Below, in pieces: positions 53,083-63,334 of a DNA stretch of 64,000 bases. Position numbers and translations under genes: made by a program. Position 1 is the first letter of the stretch. Each line of letters opens with the position of its first letter. The DNA is from Fidelibacterota bacterium. GTDB taxonomy: Bacteria > Marinisomatota > Marinisomatia > Marinisomatales > TCS55. The notes under the pieces were generated by a model. The model was not told where the DNA came from. It saw only the letters and a list, made by a program, of their open reading frames with translations, and searched no databases. The DNA is taken from NCBI GenBank assembly GCA_004124535.1, contig SCKQ01000005.1, positions 8,321 to 72,320 on the forward strand, written 5' to 3'.

Positions 53083-53511
53083 ATGATACAAGAAGATATT
53101 AAAGCAATACTGCCCCAGGGCGTATTCCTGCTGGATGTAAAAGAAGATTTTCACCAGGGTGTGGTGAAGTGTGTCATAGATGCGGAAAAACCTGTGGACT
53201 TGAATTTGACCACAACCGTATCAAGGACCATTAATGATTCTGGAATTCTAGAGGAACAGTACCCTGAGGGCATGGCACTGCATGTTTCGTCGGCCGGTGT
53301 GGATACACCGCTGAAGCACGATTACCAGTATCGAAAAAACATCGACAGAGTTATCAGTATTACTGTTGTTAAGGATGGTAAACCCTACAGTACGGAAGCA
53401 CAAATACTGGCGGTGACCGATGACAGCGTGCAGATACAGCGATCAGGGGTCGCTGAGGAATGGATCCCAATCGCGGATATTATCCATGCCAAGGTATTAA
53501 TAAAATTTTAG
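53083..53511 (+). CDS. rimP: Ribosome maturation factor RimP
   Basis: RimP assists 30S subunit maturation. The 142-residue protein has the N-terminal alpha/beta domain (LLDVKEDFHQGVVKCVIDAE, then VSRTINDS) and the hallmark LHVSSAGVDTPLKHDYQYRKN, followed by an SH3-like C-terminal domain (EAQILAVTDDSVQIQRSG). It is the first gene of the conserved translation operon, with nusA and infB behind it. The start is either ATG 53083 or ATG 53077. A much longer in-frame start at 52912 lies inside the TPR gene and should be ignored. Confidence 0.88.
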   Translation: MIQEDIKAILPQGVFLLDVKEDFHQGVVKCVIDAEKPVDLNLTTTVSRTINDSGILEEQYPEGMALHVSSAGVDTPLKHDYQYRKNIDRVISITVVKDGKPYSTEAQILAVTDDSVQIQRSGVAEEWIPIADIIHAKVLIKF

Positions 53512-53529
53512 TGGTTGAGGAGGTCGAAT

Positions 53530-54954
53530 TTGATTAATCGAGAATTGATCGATGTATTTTCGGAAATTGCGCGGGAAAAGAATGTGGATCGTTCGGAACT
53601 GAGTTCCATTATTGAGCAGCTGTTTCTGCACCTGATAGAGCGGGATCGGGGCGATTCTTCGAACTGCAGTGTGATCGTGAACCTGGAGAAGGGTGAACTG
53701 GAAATATACGCGGAGCGGGATATCGTGGATGACCTGATGGATCCGGTACTGGAAATTACGCTGGAAGAGGCTCTAAAATTGGCGCCGGGTGAAAATTTTC
53801 AAATTGGTGAAACCTTCGTCGAAGTAATCGACCCTACAATTTTTGGCCGGCGACTGGTAACAGCCGCAAAACAATTCTTCAGTCAGCGTCTGCAGGATGT
53901 GGAAAAACGCTATATTTATGAGGATTATTCGCAGCGAGTCGGCGAAATTGTTATTGGTACGGTGCGGCAGATGCAGAGGGACAACATCTATATCAATATT
54001 GACCATGCGGAACTGCTGATGCCAAGAAGGGAACAGATCATAACGGAACGGTACCGCCGAGGAGAGACGATACGGGCGGTGGTAAAATCGGTGGAAGTTA
54101 CACCACGGGGGCCGGAGATCGTCATTTCCCGAACCGATAATCATTTTCTCTATAAACTATTTGAATTGGAAGTACCGGAAATCGAGGATGGTATTATTGA
54201 AATCCAGGCCATTGCCCGTCAGCCGGGGGACCGGGCCAAGATCATTGTGCGGTCCAACGATCGCCGGATCGATCCGGTGGGAGCCTGTGTGGGAATGCGC
54301 GGCAGCCGCATCCAGGCCATTGTCCGGGAATTGAATAACGAAAAAATTGATATCGTCAATTTCAGTGAACAGCCGGAAATACTCATATCACGGGCCCTTT
54401 CCCCTGCTACACCGCTGGACCTCTATATTGATGAGGATGACAAATATTGCGTAGCCCTTTTCAGTGATGATGAATTGGAATTCGCGATCGGCCGGGGCGG
54501 GGTGAATATCAACCTGGCTTCACGGATCACGAATTACCGGATTGACGCGTTCGGTAAGAAAGAATATGATCGCAATCAGAAGCAGCAAGCCACACCACTG
54601 GCAGAGATATCCGATTTTACATCAGCAAAAGCTAAATTATTAGATGCCGCCGGAATTGTGACTGTATCCGATCTGTTAAACGGCGATGAAGAGGAAATAT
54701 TGGCTATTGACGGCATGGGTGAGAAAACACTGGAAGATGCCTATAACCTGGTGGCCGCTTTTATTGAAGCAGACAATGCAGAAGAAATCGAGGAAGAAGT
54801 GGACGTAGAAGAATTACTTGATGACCTGGAAGAACAGGAAGCAGCTGCAGAAGAAGCGGAAACAGAAACAGCAGAAGATGATGAGTCCGAAACTACCGCA
54901 GAAGAAACACCTCTCGAGGACGAAGAATTAACCCTGGAAGAGGAAAGTAAGTAA
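53530..54954 (+). CDS. nusA: Transcription termination/antitermination factor NusA
   Basis: NusA modulates RNA polymerase pausing, termination and antitermination. The protein has an N-terminal RNA-polymerase-binding domain, an S1 domain (GEIVIGTVRQMQRDNIYINI), two KH domains (CVGMRGSRIQAIVRELNNEK; FAIGRGGVNINLASRITNY) and a C-terminal helix-hairpin-helix (LLNGDEEEILAIDGMGEKTL). It ends in a 50-residue Glu/Asp-rich tail. I place the start at TTG 53530, because a consensus AGGAGG lies at 53518-53523. The TTG at 53515 would put that site inside the coding sequence. Confidence 0.95.
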   Translation: MINRELIDVFSEIAREKNVDRSELSSIIEQLFLHLIERDRGDSSNCSVIVNLEKGELEIYAERDIVDDLMDPVLEITLEEALKLAPGENFQIGETFVEVIDPTIFGRRLVTAAKQFFSQRLQDVEKRYIYEDYSQRVGEIVIGTVRQMQRDNIYINIDHAELLMPRREQIITERYRRGETIRAVVKSVEVTPRGPEIVISRTDNHFLYKLFELEVPEIEDGIIEIQAIARQPGDRAKIIVRSNDRRIDPVGACVGMRGSRIQAIVRELNNEKIDIVNFSEQPEILISRALSPATPLDLYIDEDDKYCVALFSDDELEFAIGRGGVNINLASRITNYRIDAFGKKEYDRNQKQQATPLAEISDFTSAKAKLLDAAGIVTVSDLLNGDEEEILAIDGMGEKTLEDAYNLVAAFIEADNAEEIEEEVDVEELLDDLEEQEAAAEEAETETAEDDESETTAEETPLEDEELTLEEESK

Positions 54955-54964
54955 GTATACTCCT

Positions 54965-57376
54965 ATGGCCGCAAGACAGACACGAATATTTCAGATTGCC
55001 AAGGACCTGAATATATCCCATTCGGAGATTCTGACCTTCCTGAAGGGCAAGGGAATTGAAGTGGCCAGCCTTATGTCCTCAGTGGATAAAGAGACGCAAG
55101 ATATGATCCAGGTGGAATTCCATAAAGAACGGGAAGATATTGAACGATTTCGGAAAGAACAGGTTCGTCGTGAGATTCACCAGACGCGCATCGATGAACA
55201 GCAAAAGGCGCAGAAAAAACTTAATCTCCTGAGCCTGGATGAACAGCGCGCGCTCGAAAAGCTCGAAAAGCAGGAACAGAAAAAAGCGGAACAGAAAGCA
55301 AAAGAAAAAATAGTATTAGAAGAACGGAAAAAGGCGGAGCAAGTTGAACAGAAAAAGCAGGCCGAGAAAGAAAAAAAACAGAAAAAATCAGCGAAATCAA
55401 AGCTGCGCAAGATCGACCTGACCGAGATCAAGGCTCAAATCGGTACGGTCACGCGAAAACCACCAGTAAAGAAGCAGGTGGAGCCGGCGACCCGGTCGGC
55501 CAAGGATGCGGTGAAACAGACCCTGGCCCGCATGGATAAGAAAACCAGGAAAAAAGTATATAAAAAAGAACGCAAGCAAGAAGCAGAAGAAAAAATTGCT
55601 GAGGAAGATGTCCAAAAGATCAAGATCCCGGAATATTCCAGTGTCGACGAACTGGCGAAGATCATGGAAGTGGATCCCAGTGATATTATCCAGGAATGTA
55701 TATCCTTAGGCAAGCTGGCCACCATTAATCAGCGACTAGATTGGGACATCATTGAAATGCTGGCCGAAACATTCGGTTACCAGGCAGTAGCGGTAGAGGA
55801 TGTTGCGGAAGAATTATTTTCCCTGAAGGAATCAGAAGAAGATCTGGAGAAGGCCATTCCCCGGGCACCGGTAGTGACGATCATGGGCCACGTGGATCAT
55901 GGGAAAACATCATTACTGGACTACATTCGGGACGCGAATGTTGTAGCCGGTGAATCGGGAGGCATTACCCAGCACACGGGGGCCTACCAGGTGGATCTAC
56001 CGAAAGGAGGTAAACGGATCACTTTCCTGGATACACCGGGTCACGAAGCATTTACGGCCATGCGCGCCCGCGGCGCCCAGGTCACGGACATTGTGGTCTT
56101 GATGGTAGCGGCCAATGACGGTGTCATGCCCCAGACAATAGAGGCAATCAGTCATGCCAAGGCGGCAGGGGTACCGCTGGTGGTGGCAATCAACAAGATG
56201 GACCTACCGGATATCGATCCGGAACGGGTGAAACGAGAATTATCAGAAAATGAAGTATTACTTGAAGATTGGGGCGGTAAAGTACAGGGTGTAGAAATTT
56301 CGGCTAAGGAAGGAACAGGGGTGGACGACCTGCTGCAATCGATCCTGGTGGAAGCGGAAATACTAGAATTGAAAGCGAACAAGGATACGCTGGCTCGCGG
56401 TACGGTGATCGATTCAAAACTGGACAAGGGTCATGGACCCATGGCCACTGTGCTGATCCAAAAAGGTACATTGAAGGTGGGCGATCCATTTATCTGTAAT
56501 AATTATGCCGGCCGGGTCCGGGCCATTATGGATGAGCGGGGACACCGGATCCAGGAAGCATTACCTTCAGAAGCGGTGCAGATCCTTGGTTTTGACCAGG
56601 TACCCCAGGCAGCGGATATATTTTCTGTTGTCGATGATGCGCGAGACCTGAAACGCCTGGCGGCGGACCGACAACGCACCAAGCGGGAGATTGATCAACG
56701 TAAGATCACGGCTACGACACTGGATTCAATTTCGGCGAAGATGAAGGAAGGTTCCATGAAGACACTGCCGCTGGTGATCAAGGGCGATGCAGACGGTTCC
56801 ATTGAAGCATTGAGTGAAACACTGGAAAAGATAAAGAACGAGGAAGTCGGCATTCAGATCATTCACAAGTCTGTTGGGCTGGTGACTGAATCTGACGTAC
56901 TCCTGGCCGCAGCCTCTGGGGCGGTGATCATCGCTTTCCACGTGCAGGTGGACTCCAATGCGAAACTACAGGCCCAACAGGGAGGAGTGGACATCCGCTC
57001 CTACAATGTGATCTATAACGCAGAGGAAGAGGTCAAAATGGCCCTGGAAGGACTGCTGGAACCGGAAATGAAGGAAAAGATAGTTGGTCGGGCCGTGGTC
57101 CTGGAAATGTTCAAGATACCGAAACAGGGTTTTATTGCCGGTTCAAGAGTGGATGAAGGCATTATCGAGCGCGGTGCCAAAGCGCGCCTGATCCGGGAGG
57201 ATGAAGTGATACATGAAGGTTCTATCACTTCCCTGAAACGATTCAAGGATGAGGTGAAAGAGATCAAGGAAGGCATGGAATGCGGTATCGGCATTGACGG
57301 TGCGGGGAAATTCAAGGAAGACGATGTTATTGTGACCTACGAAATACAATTTATCAAGAGGACGCTTGAAGTATAA
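54965..57376 (+). CDS. infB: Translation initiation factor IF-2
   Basis: IF-2 is the GTPase that brings fMet-tRNA to the 30S subunit. The 803-residue protein starts with the IF2_N helix-turn ([20 protein letters not shown]). A long Lys/Glu/Gln-rich helical linker runs from about 60 to 220. The G domain has [16 protein letters not shown] (P-loop), [14 protein letters not shown] and INKMDLPDI. Domains II to IV follow ([39 protein letters not shown]). It starts 10 bases after nusA and is followed by rbfA in two bases. Confidence 0.97.
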   Translation: MAARQTRIFQIAKDLNISHSEILTFLKGKGIEVASLMSSVDKETQDMIQVEFHKEREDIERFRKEQVRREIHQTRIDEQQKAQKKLNLLSLDEQRALEKLEKQEQKKAEQKAKEKIVLEERKKAEQVEQKKQAEKEKKQKKSAKSKLRKIDLTEIKAQIGTVTRKPPVKKQVEPATRSAKDAVKQTLARMDKKTRKKVYKKERKQEAEEKIAEEDVQKIKIPEYSSVDELAKIMEVDPSDIIQECISLGKLATINQRLDWDIIEMLAETFGYQAVAVEDVAEELFSLKESEEDLEKAIPRAPVVTIMGHVDHGKTSLLDYIRDANVVAGESGGITQHTGAYQVDLPKGGKRITFLDTPGHEAFTAMRARGAQVTDIVVLMVAANDGVMPQTIEAISHAKAAGVPLVVAINKMDLPDIDPERVKRELSENEVLLEDWGGKVQGVEISAKEGTGVDDLLQSILVEAEILELKANKDTLARGTVIDSKLDKGHGPMATVLIQKGTLKVGDPFICNNYAGRVRAIMDERGHRIQEALPSEAVQILGFDQVPQAADIFSVVDDARDLKRLAADRQRTKREIDQRKITATTLDSISAKMKEGSMKTLPLVIKGDADGSIEALSETLEKIKNEEVGIQIIHKSVGLVTESDVLLAAASGAVIIAFHVQVDSNAKLQAQQGGVDIRSYNVIYNAEEEVKMALEGLLEPEMKEKIVGRAVVLEMFKIPKQGFIAGSRVDEGIIERGAKARLIREDEVIHEGSITSLKRFKDEVKEIKEGMECGIGIDGAGKFKEDDVIVTYEIQFIKRTLEV

Positions 57377-57378
57377 AC

Positions 57379-57735
57379 ATGCTAGAACTACCATACAAGC
57401 GGACCGATCGCGTCGGTCAGCAAATCAGGGAGTTACTTGGTCAAATCGCCCTCAAGCATATTGATCTGAGTCACCTGGGATTTATCACTTTTACGGGGGT
57501 CAATATTTCTCCTGATCTGCGCAGCGCCAAAGTATTCTATAGTGTACTCGATCCAAAATACCCCAAGGATGAATTGCAGGCCGCCATGAATGACCTGCGC
57601 AAAGCATTCCGGAAATACATCGGCCCGGAATTAAAAATCAAGAATATACCGGAACTGAAATTCTATTTTGATGAATCCCAGGAATACAGTGAAAAGATCG
57701 ACAAACTGATGAAAGACCTGAAACGGAATACGTGA
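57379..57735 (+). CDS. rbfA: Ribosome-binding factor A
   Basis: RbfA is a cold-shock-linked factor that matures the 30S subunit near the 16S 5' end. The 118-residue KH-like protein has RTDRVGQQIRELLGQIALKH at the start, FTGVNISPDLRSAKVFYSVL in the middle, and ELKFYFDESQEYSEKIDKLM at the end. The length is normal. Its TGA overlaps the GTG start of truB. Confidence 0.94.
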   Translation: MLELPYKRTDRVGQQIRELLGQIALKHIDLSHLGFITFTGVNISPDLRSAKVFYSVLDPKYPKDELQAAMNDLRKAFRKYIGPELKIKNIPELKFYFDESQEYSEKIDKLMKDLKRNT

Positions 57736-58367
57736 TTATAAATATTAACAAGCCCGCCGGGTGGACCTCCTTTGATGTGGTTAAGAAAGTGCGGGGTATT
57801 ATCAAGGAAAAAAAGGTTGGCCACGCTGGTACGCTGGATCCCTTTGCTGAGGGTGTGCTGGTGCTGGGTACGGGACCTGATACGAAAAAATTGACGGATA
57901 TCACAACGGCCAGTAAAATCTACCGGGCGGAACTGACTCTGGGGAAGGCCACCGATACGCAAGACCGGGACGGAAAGATCAGCGCGGAGGCACCGGTGCC
58001 GGAATTGACCAGGGAAACTATTGATGCTGTCCTGGCCAGTTTTGTTGGCACACAGGAACAAATACCGCCCATGTATTCAGCGAAACAAGTGAATGGCCAG
58101 CGGTTGTATAAACTGGCCCGGAAAAACAAAACGGTGGAACGGGATCCGGTAACGATCACCATTGACCAGATCAGTCTGCTAGATTATACGGAACCGGTAA
58201 TCACGTTCGAGGTAACCTGCTCCAAAGGTACGTACGTGCGGGCGCTGGGGGCCGATATTGCGGCAAAACTGGGTACGGTGGGTCATTTGACGGCCCTGAT
58301 CAGGACCAGCGTGGGAGCCTACCATATCGCTAACGCGACAACGATCGAAGAATTGAGCAAAAGTTGA
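57732..58367 (+). CDS. truB: tRNA pseudouridine-55 synthase, short form
   Basis: TruB makes pseudouridine 55 in the T-loop of tRNAs. The catalytic Asp is in GHAGTLDPFAEGVLVLGTG. NKPAGWTSFDVVKKVR and PPMYSAKQVNGQRLYKLAR are typical too. At 211 residues it is shorter than E. coli TruB because the C-terminal PUA-like part is largely missing; the chain ends soon after LTALIRTSVGAYHI. It starts with GTG at 57732, overlapping the rbfA stop, and its own stop overlaps the TTG of ribF. Confidence 0.93.
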   Translation: MIININKPAGWTSFDVVKKVRGIIKEKKVGHAGTLDPFAEGVLVLGTGPDTKKLTDITTASKIYRAELTLGKATDTQDRDGKISAEAPVPELTRETIDAVLASFVGTQEQIPPMYSAKQVNGQRLYKLARKNKTVERDPVTITIDQISLLDYTEPVITFEVTCSKGTYVRALGADIAAKLGTVGHLTALIRTSVGAYHIANATTIEELSKS

Positions 58368-59299
58368 AGGTATTCAACCAGATAAATGATGTGCGGGATT
58401 GTACCGGCAGTGTGGTCACAATCGGTTCCTTTGATGGTCTGCACCGTGGCCATCAGGACATTATCAAGACGCTAACCACTATCGCGGCAGCCAAAGGGAG
58501 CCGGGCGGCGGTGATCACATTTGAGCCGCACCCGCGGCACATTCTGGACAAAAAGAACAAACTATCCCTGTTAATGTCCTTGGATAAGAAAGAGGCCCTG
58601 CTGGAAGAACTGGGTGTGGATGTACTGCTGGTGGTGCCCTTTACAGAAGAATTTTCCCGGATCACAGCGGAAGCATTCATGGATGATGTGATCATGAAAC
58701 ATTTTCATCCCGCAGAGATCGTGATCGGTTACGACCACCATTTTGGTCATAAGCGGCAGGGGACACCTGAATTTTTACAGGTTTACGCTAAAAAACGAGG
58801 TATCAAGCTCGATATCATCAATCCGGTCGCGGATGACAAGATCGTCCTATCCAGCACCCATATCCGGGAACTGATCGCCAACGGCTTCGTACGGCGGGCC
58901 TCTTTTGAACTGGGCTGGGTCTACGGATTTCGTGCCAAAGTGGTCCATGGATCTGGCCGCGGTAAGGGTCTGGATTTTCCCACGGCGAACGTAGTTCCAC
59001 TGGATGATGATCAGCTAATGCCCAAACCTGGGGTGTATTTGACCCGGGGCAGACTTAATGGTGATTTTATTGTAGGAATGTGTAATTTCGGCACGCGTCC
59101 AACGTTTAATGAGACAGAGTTGGTAATGGAAATTAATTTTTTTATATCTAACATGGACGACATCTATAATCGTGAGATATACATTGAATTCCTAGAAAGA
59201 ATTCGCGATGAAAAGAAATTTGACAATCCGGATCAGCTGGTAGCCCAGTTGCGCCAAGATAAGAAGTATTGCCTTGAATTAAAGAGAAAGTATGAATAA
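58364..59299 (+). CDS. ribF: Bifunctional riboflavin kinase / FAD synthetase
   Basis: RibF makes FMN and then FAD from riboflavin. The 311-residue protein begins with the adenylyltransferase half (GSFDGLHRGHQDIIKTL, IGYDHHFGHKRQG, LSSTHIRELI). The C-terminal kinase half has GSGRGKGLDFPTANVV and CNFGTRPTFNE. It starts with TTG at 58364, overlapping the truB stop by three bases. I found no FMN riboswitch before it, as expected for an internal operon gene. Confidence 0.95.
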   Translation: MKVFNQINDVRDCTGSVVTIGSFDGLHRGHQDIIKTLTTIAAAKGSRAAVITFEPHPRHILDKKNKLSLLMSLDKKEALLEELGVDVLLVVPFTEEFSRITAEAFMDDVIMKHFHPAEIVIGYDHHFGHKRQGTPEFLQVYAKKRGIKLDIINPVADDKIVLSSTHIRELIANGFVRRASFELGWVYGFRAKVVHGSGRGKGLDFPTANVVPLDDDQLMPKPGVYLTRGRLNGDFIVGMCNFGTRPTFNETELVMEINFFISNMDDIYNREIYIEFLERIRDEKKFDNPDQLVAQLRQDKKYCLELKRKYE

Positions 59300-59307
59300 G
59301 GAGGAAT

Positions 59308-59577
59308 ATGCCTTTAACAACAGAAGAAAAAGAAAGTATCGTATCCAAGTTTGGAGAAAATAAGATGGATACGGGATCTGCGGCTGTACAGATCGCCCTG
59401 CTAACCAGCAGAATCCGACAGCTGACAGATCATGCAACGAAACATAAAAAAGATAATCATTCTCGCCGCGGGCTAGTATTGCTCGTAGGACAGCGTAAAA
59501 GACTGATGAAGTATTTACGGAAAACAGATCTAGAAAAATACGAGAATGTGGTTAATGAACTGAAGATAAGAGGATAA
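59308..59577 (+). CDS. rpsO: 30S ribosomal protein S15
   Basis: S15 binds 16S rRNA and helps form the central domain and the intersubunit bridge B4. The 89-residue protein has the conserved GSAAVQIALLTSRIRQLTDH, HKKDNHSRRGLVLLVGQRKR and LMKYLRK. It carries a strong Shine-Dalgarno (AAGGAGG) right before the ATG, the best in the operon. It lies ahead of pnp, an order shared with many bacteria. Confidence 0.97.
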   Translation: MPLTTEEKESIVSKFGENKMDTGSAAVQIALLTSRIRQLTDHATKHKKDNHSRRGLVLLVGQRKRLMKYLRKTDLEKYENVVNELKIRG

Positions 59578-59588
59578 AAAAGATCGAA

Positions 59589-61820
59589 ATGATAAAAAGA
59601 GAGATAGAGATAAACGGAAAAACACTACGTATAAGCACCGGCCAGGTAGCGAAACAGGCTGCCGGTTCCGTGTTGGTAAGCTATGGCGAGACAACGATCA
59701 TAGCGGCTGTGAATGCGGCCAAGGAAATGCGGGAAGATATTGATTTCTTTCCCTTGCAGGTAGAATATCGGGAACGGCACTACGCCGGCGGTAAGATACC
59801 GGGCGGATTTTTCAAACGGGAAGCACGTCCCGCAGAACGGGAGATACTTACTTGCCGACTAACGGACAGGCCCATACGGCCATTGTTCCCCGAATCATTC
59901 AAATATGAGACACAGGTGATTATCACCGTACTGTCTACCGATGGCGAGAACCCGGCAGATGTACTTGCAGGTGTAGGCGCATCGGCAGCACTGATGATTT
60001 CCAACATCCCCTGGAACGGCCCCATCGCTACGGTGCGGGTAGCCCGGGTGGATGACAATTTCATTGTCAACCCCACCAAGGAAGAAATGGAAGATTCTTC
60101 GCTGGAACTGGTCGTTTCAGGAAATAGCGAGACTATTGTTATGGTGGAGGGCGAAGCGGATGTGATTCCGGAAAATGTATTCGTGGACGCATTGAAATTC
60201 GCCCATGAGGATATTAAGAAAATCATCGCGCTGCAAGAAGAGATCGTGGCTGAAGTAAAACCCGAAAAACGGGAAATACCGGAAGAAGAGTCCAACAAAG
60301 ACCTGGCGGTGGCAGTGGATAAGTCCCTGGGTGCTGAGGTTGAGCGTATTATTCAGATTGGTGATAAACAGGAACGGGAAACGGCTACCAAGGAACTGCA
60401 TGATAATACAGCAGCCGCAATGGAAGAGGAATTCCCGGAATCGGAAAAAGAAGTCAAAGGACTGGTAAATGACAAATTCAAGGCCGCTTTCCGCGAACGG
60501 GTACTGGAAACGGGCGTCCGCAGTGATGGCCGCGGTACCACCGATATCCGCGATATCACCATTGAACCCGCATTTCTGCCCCGGACCCATGGTTCGGTGC
60601 TGTTCACCCGCGGGGAGACCCAGGCCCTGGTTGTAACCACCTTGGGCAGCAAGAGGGATGAGCAGATCATCGATAGTATGGATGAAGACTATAAGAAGAA
60701 CTATTATTTGCACTATAATTTTCCACCCTACTGCGTAGGCGAGGTGGGCCGGGTCGGTTTTACCAGTCGTCGTGAAGTAGGGCACGGTAACCTAGCGGAG
60801 CGGTCATTGAAACCGGTCCTGCCGGATTATGAAGAATTCCCGTATACGGTGCGGGTCGTATCAGAAATTATGGAATCGAACGGTTCGTCATCGATGGCCA
60901 GTGTCTGCGGGGGTTCACTGGCCCTCATGGATGCGGGCTGCCCCCTGAAAGAGCACGTGGCCGGTATTGCCATGGGCCTGATCCTGGATGGGAAGCGCCA
61001 CGCTGTCCTTAGTGATATCCTGGGTGCGGAAGATCACCTGGGTGATATGGACTTCAAAGTGGCCGGCACTAAAGATGGTATCTCGGCTATTCAGCTTGAT
61101 CTGAAGATCGAAGGTATTTCCTTTGAACTGCTGGAAGAAGCACTGGAACAGGCGCGGCTGGGCCGACTGCACATCCTGGAAAAGATGAACGAAGCACTGA
61201 GTAAACCAGGAGAAATTTCCGATTACGCACCAAAGATCATTACCCTAAGTATCAATCCGGAAAAAATTGGCGGACTGATCGGACCAGGTGGAAAGATCAT
61301 CAAGAAAATCATTGCTGATACGGAATGTGATGTAAACGTGGATGACGATGGTACAGTGACCATTGCCGGTGTGGACAAGGTCAGACTGGAAGAAGCGGCC
61401 GAGATCGTGAAAGCAGTGACCCTGGAACCGGAAGTGGGTATGGAATTTGACGGTATCGTAACCCGAATGATGACCTTTGGCGCTTTTGTAGAGATTGTGC
61501 CAGGTAAAGAAGGTCTGGTGCACATTTCTGAAATGAATTGGAAACGCACCGAACGGGTCGAGGATGTCTGTAAGACCGGTGATGCCATGCGGGTGAAACT
61601 GATCAAGGTCGATGACCAAGGCCGTCTAGATCTGAGCCGCAAGGCGCTGCTGGATAAACCGGAAGGATACGTTGAACCACCACCCCGCAGCCGCGACCGC
61701 AATCGGGGAGGTCGTGGTGGCGGAAGCCGCTTTGGCGGAGGTGGAGGCCGGCGGGATGGCGGCAGAGGTCGTCGTGATGGCGGACACCGCGACAGACCGG
61801 TCCGGAAAAAACGCTTCTAA
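59589..61820 (+). CDS. pnp: Polynucleotide phosphorylase with a glycine/arginine-rich tail
   Basis: PNPase is a 3'-5' phosphorolytic exoribonuclease that degrades and tails RNA. The 743-residue protein has two RNase PH-like domains (PLQVEYRERHYAGGKIPGGF; SDGRGTTDIRDITIEPAFLP; AGIAMGLI), a KH domain (IGGLIGPGGKIIKKIIADTE) and an S1 domain (FDGIVTRMMTFGAFVEIVPG). The last ~45 residues are an unusual Arg/Gly-rich tail (NRGGRGGGSRFGGGGGRRDG) that could add RNA contacts. It ends the rimP operon. Confidence 0.97.
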   Translation: MIKREIEINGKTLRISTGQVAKQAAGSVLVSYGETTIIAAVNAAKEMREDIDFFPLQVEYRERHYAGGKIPGGFFKREARPAEREILTCRLTDRPIRPLFPESFKYETQVIITVLSTDGENPADVLAGVGASAALMISNIPWNGPIATVRVARVDDNFIVNPTKEEMEDSSLELVVSGNSETIVMVEGEADVIPENVFVDALKFAHEDIKKIIALQEEIVAEVKPEKREIPEEESNKDLAVAVDKSLGAEVERIIQIGDKQERETATKELHDNTAAAMEEEFPESEKEVKGLVNDKFKAAFRERVLETGVRSDGRGTTDIRDITIEPAFLPRTHGSVLFTRGETQALVVTTLGSKRDEQIIDSMDEDYKKNYYLHYNFPPYCVGEVGRVGFTSRREVGHGNLAERSLKPVLPDYEEFPYTVRVVSEIMESNGSSSMASVCGGSLALMDAGCPLKEHVAGIAMGLILDGKRHAVLSDILGAEDHLGDMDFKVAGTKDGISAIQLDLKIEGISFELLEEALEQARLGRLHILEKMNEALSKPGEISDYAPKIITLSINPEKIGGLIGPGGKIIKKIIADTECDVNVDDDGTVTIAGVDKVRLEEAAEIVKAVTLEPEVGMEFDGIVTRMMTFGAFVEIVPGKEGLVHISEMNWKRTERVEDVCKTGDAMRVKLIKVDDQGRLDLSRKALLDKPEGYVEPPPRSRDRNRGGRGGGSRFGGGGGRRDGGRGRRDGGHRDRPVRKKRF

Positions 61821-61834
61821 AACAGGAACCCAAC

Positions 61835-63268
61835 ATGACGCGCACTATTCCAGTCAATCAAAACCTGGTTGAGATGGAATATGCCGTCCGAGGGGCTATA
61901 CCCCGACGGGCCATGGAAATGCAGCGTACGGGGCGTACGATCTACGCCTGTAACCTGGGCAACCCCCAGGCCTTGGGTCAGAAACCTATAACCTTTTACC
62001 GGCAGGTACTAACCCTGCTGGAAGCGGCGGGAAATATTGACCGGGAACGATCCTTGGCCAGGGTAGCCGCCGCTAATCATGAGTTGTTTAACGAGAGCGG
62101 TGTAGAACCGCTTTCTAATTATATTATTGATTACAGCGCCAATTTTCTGGAACAGTGCCGAACAGGTATGGGTGCCTATACGGAAAGTAGCGGCCCGCTT
62201 TTTATCCGCGCTGCGATCGCCCGTTTTATTGACCGGCGTGACGGGGAGAGCATAGCAGCAGATCCAGAACAGATCTTTCTCACCGATGGCGCCAGTGACG
62301 CCGCGAAACGAATCCTGGAACTACTGATCAATGGACCGCAGGATGGCGTTATGATCCCTATACCCCAGTATCCGCTCTATTCAGCTACGGTCAAGCGCTG
62401 CGGCGGAGCACAAGTGAACTATTACCCGGATGAGGACAGTGACTGGGCCCTGACACCGGAGATCCTGGGAGAGGCCTACCGGAAAGCAACGGCAGATGGT
62501 GTACACGTAAAATGTATCGTGGTGATCAACCCGGGGAACCCTACCGGTGCGATATTGGACAAACCCAGCATTGACGGCGTGGTCCATTTCGCCGAACAGC
62601 ACGGCCTGGCGATAATTGCCGATGAGGTCTACCAGAACAATTTATACGGCGGTACATTCATTTCCATGGCCAGCGCTGTGGGATCACGGGAGATACCGCT
62701 GTTCAGCCTGCATAGTATATCCAAAGGCTTCGCCGGTGAATGCGGCCACCGGGGCGGCTACATGGAACTGCGCCACATGCCCCAGGTGGAAGGGACGGGC
62801 ATGAACCTGGCCGAATTGATATTGAAGCAGGCTTCGGTAAGCCTGTGTTCCAACACAGTAGGGCAGGCCATCATCTATATGCTGGTGAATCCACCAGAAA
62901 AGGACAGCGCCCCGTATGGTGTCTACCAGGAAGAAAAAAATGCCGTATTGGGGGAATTAGAGGCCAAGGCCGCATTGATCAAGGAAAGCTTTAAACAGAT
63001 GGAAGGGATGGAGTGCTTCGGCCGGACCGGGGCAATGTATCTCTTTCCACGCCTAAATACATTGCCATCGGGGAGCAACGATTTTGATTATTGTATGGCC
63101 CTGCTGGAAGAAACGGGTATCTGCACTGTGAACGGTGCTGGTTTCGGACAACTGCCGGGGACCAAGCACATGCGCATCGCTTTTCTGCCGCCCCGGGAAA
63201 CGGTGACCGGATTCCTGCCGGAATGGATTCGCTTCCACAACCGCTATGTGCACCGGCCGCAGGTCTAG
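61835..63268 (+). CDS. Alanine aminotransferase-like PLP enzyme
   Basis: This class I/II aminotransferase of 477 residues resembles eukaryotic alanine aminotransferase (GPT). Shared stretches are YACNLGNPQALGQKPITFYR, FLTDGASDAAKRILELLING, MIPIPQYPLYSATV, VVINPGNPTGAILDK and SISKGFAGECGHRGGYMEL, the last holding the PLP lysine. It would swap amino groups between alanine and 2-oxoglutarate. It starts 14 bases after pnp and may be transcribed by read-through. The GPT-like assignment rests on motif similarity by memory. Confidence 0.87.
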   Translation: MTRTIPVNQNLVEMEYAVRGAIPRRAMEMQRTGRTIYACNLGNPQALGQKPITFYRQVLTLLEAAGNIDRERSLARVAAANHELFNESGVEPLSNYIIDYSANFLEQCRTGMGAYTESSGPLFIRAAIARFIDRRDGESIAADPEQIFLTDGASDAAKRILELLINGPQDGVMIPIPQYPLYSATVKRCGGAQVNYYPDEDSDWALTPEILGEAYRKATADGVHVKCIVVINPGNPTGAILDKPSIDGVVHFAEQHGLAIIADEVYQNNLYGGTFISMASAVGSREIPLFSLHSISKGFAGECGHRGGYMELRHMPQVEGTGMNLAELILKQASVSLCSNTVGQAIIYMLVNPPEKDSAPYGVYQEEKNAVLGELEAKAALIKESFKQMEGMECFGRTGAMYLFPRLNTLPSGSNDFDYCMALLEETGICTVNGAGFGQLPGTKHMRIAFLPPRETVTGFLPEWIRFHNRYVHRPQV

Positions 63269-63305
63269 CGGCGAGAAAGCGCAGGTACATTAAATTTCCT
63301 TTGAA

Positions 63306-63334
63306 TTGACTTATTATATAGGTTAATATAAAGT
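63306..63334 (+). promoter_or_regulatory. Probable promoter of the MerR gene
   Basis: TTGACT (63306-63311), exactly 17 bases, then TAAAGT (63329-63334) resembles a -35/-10 pair, placed about 20 bases before the ATG at 63355. The -10 box is part of a short inverted repeat TAAAGT-AAC-ACTTTA (63329-63343), a plausible operator. The FCB-group sigma factor may read other consensus boxes, so this is tentative. Confidence 0.45.

Noticed and set aside
52912..53511. Long version of rimP starting at 52912
   Set aside because: The extra N-terminus lies in another frame of the TPR gene and crosses a 28-bp palindrome; the conserved RimP region begins near 53083.
58300..58364. FMN riboswitch before ribF
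   Set aside because: ribF starts inside the truB stop codon, so there is no leader in which a riboswitch could sit.
60117..60785. Long minus-strand open frames inside pnp and other GC-richer genes
   Set aside because: They lie fully within well-supported genes, have no family features and reflect codon bias on the opposite strand.
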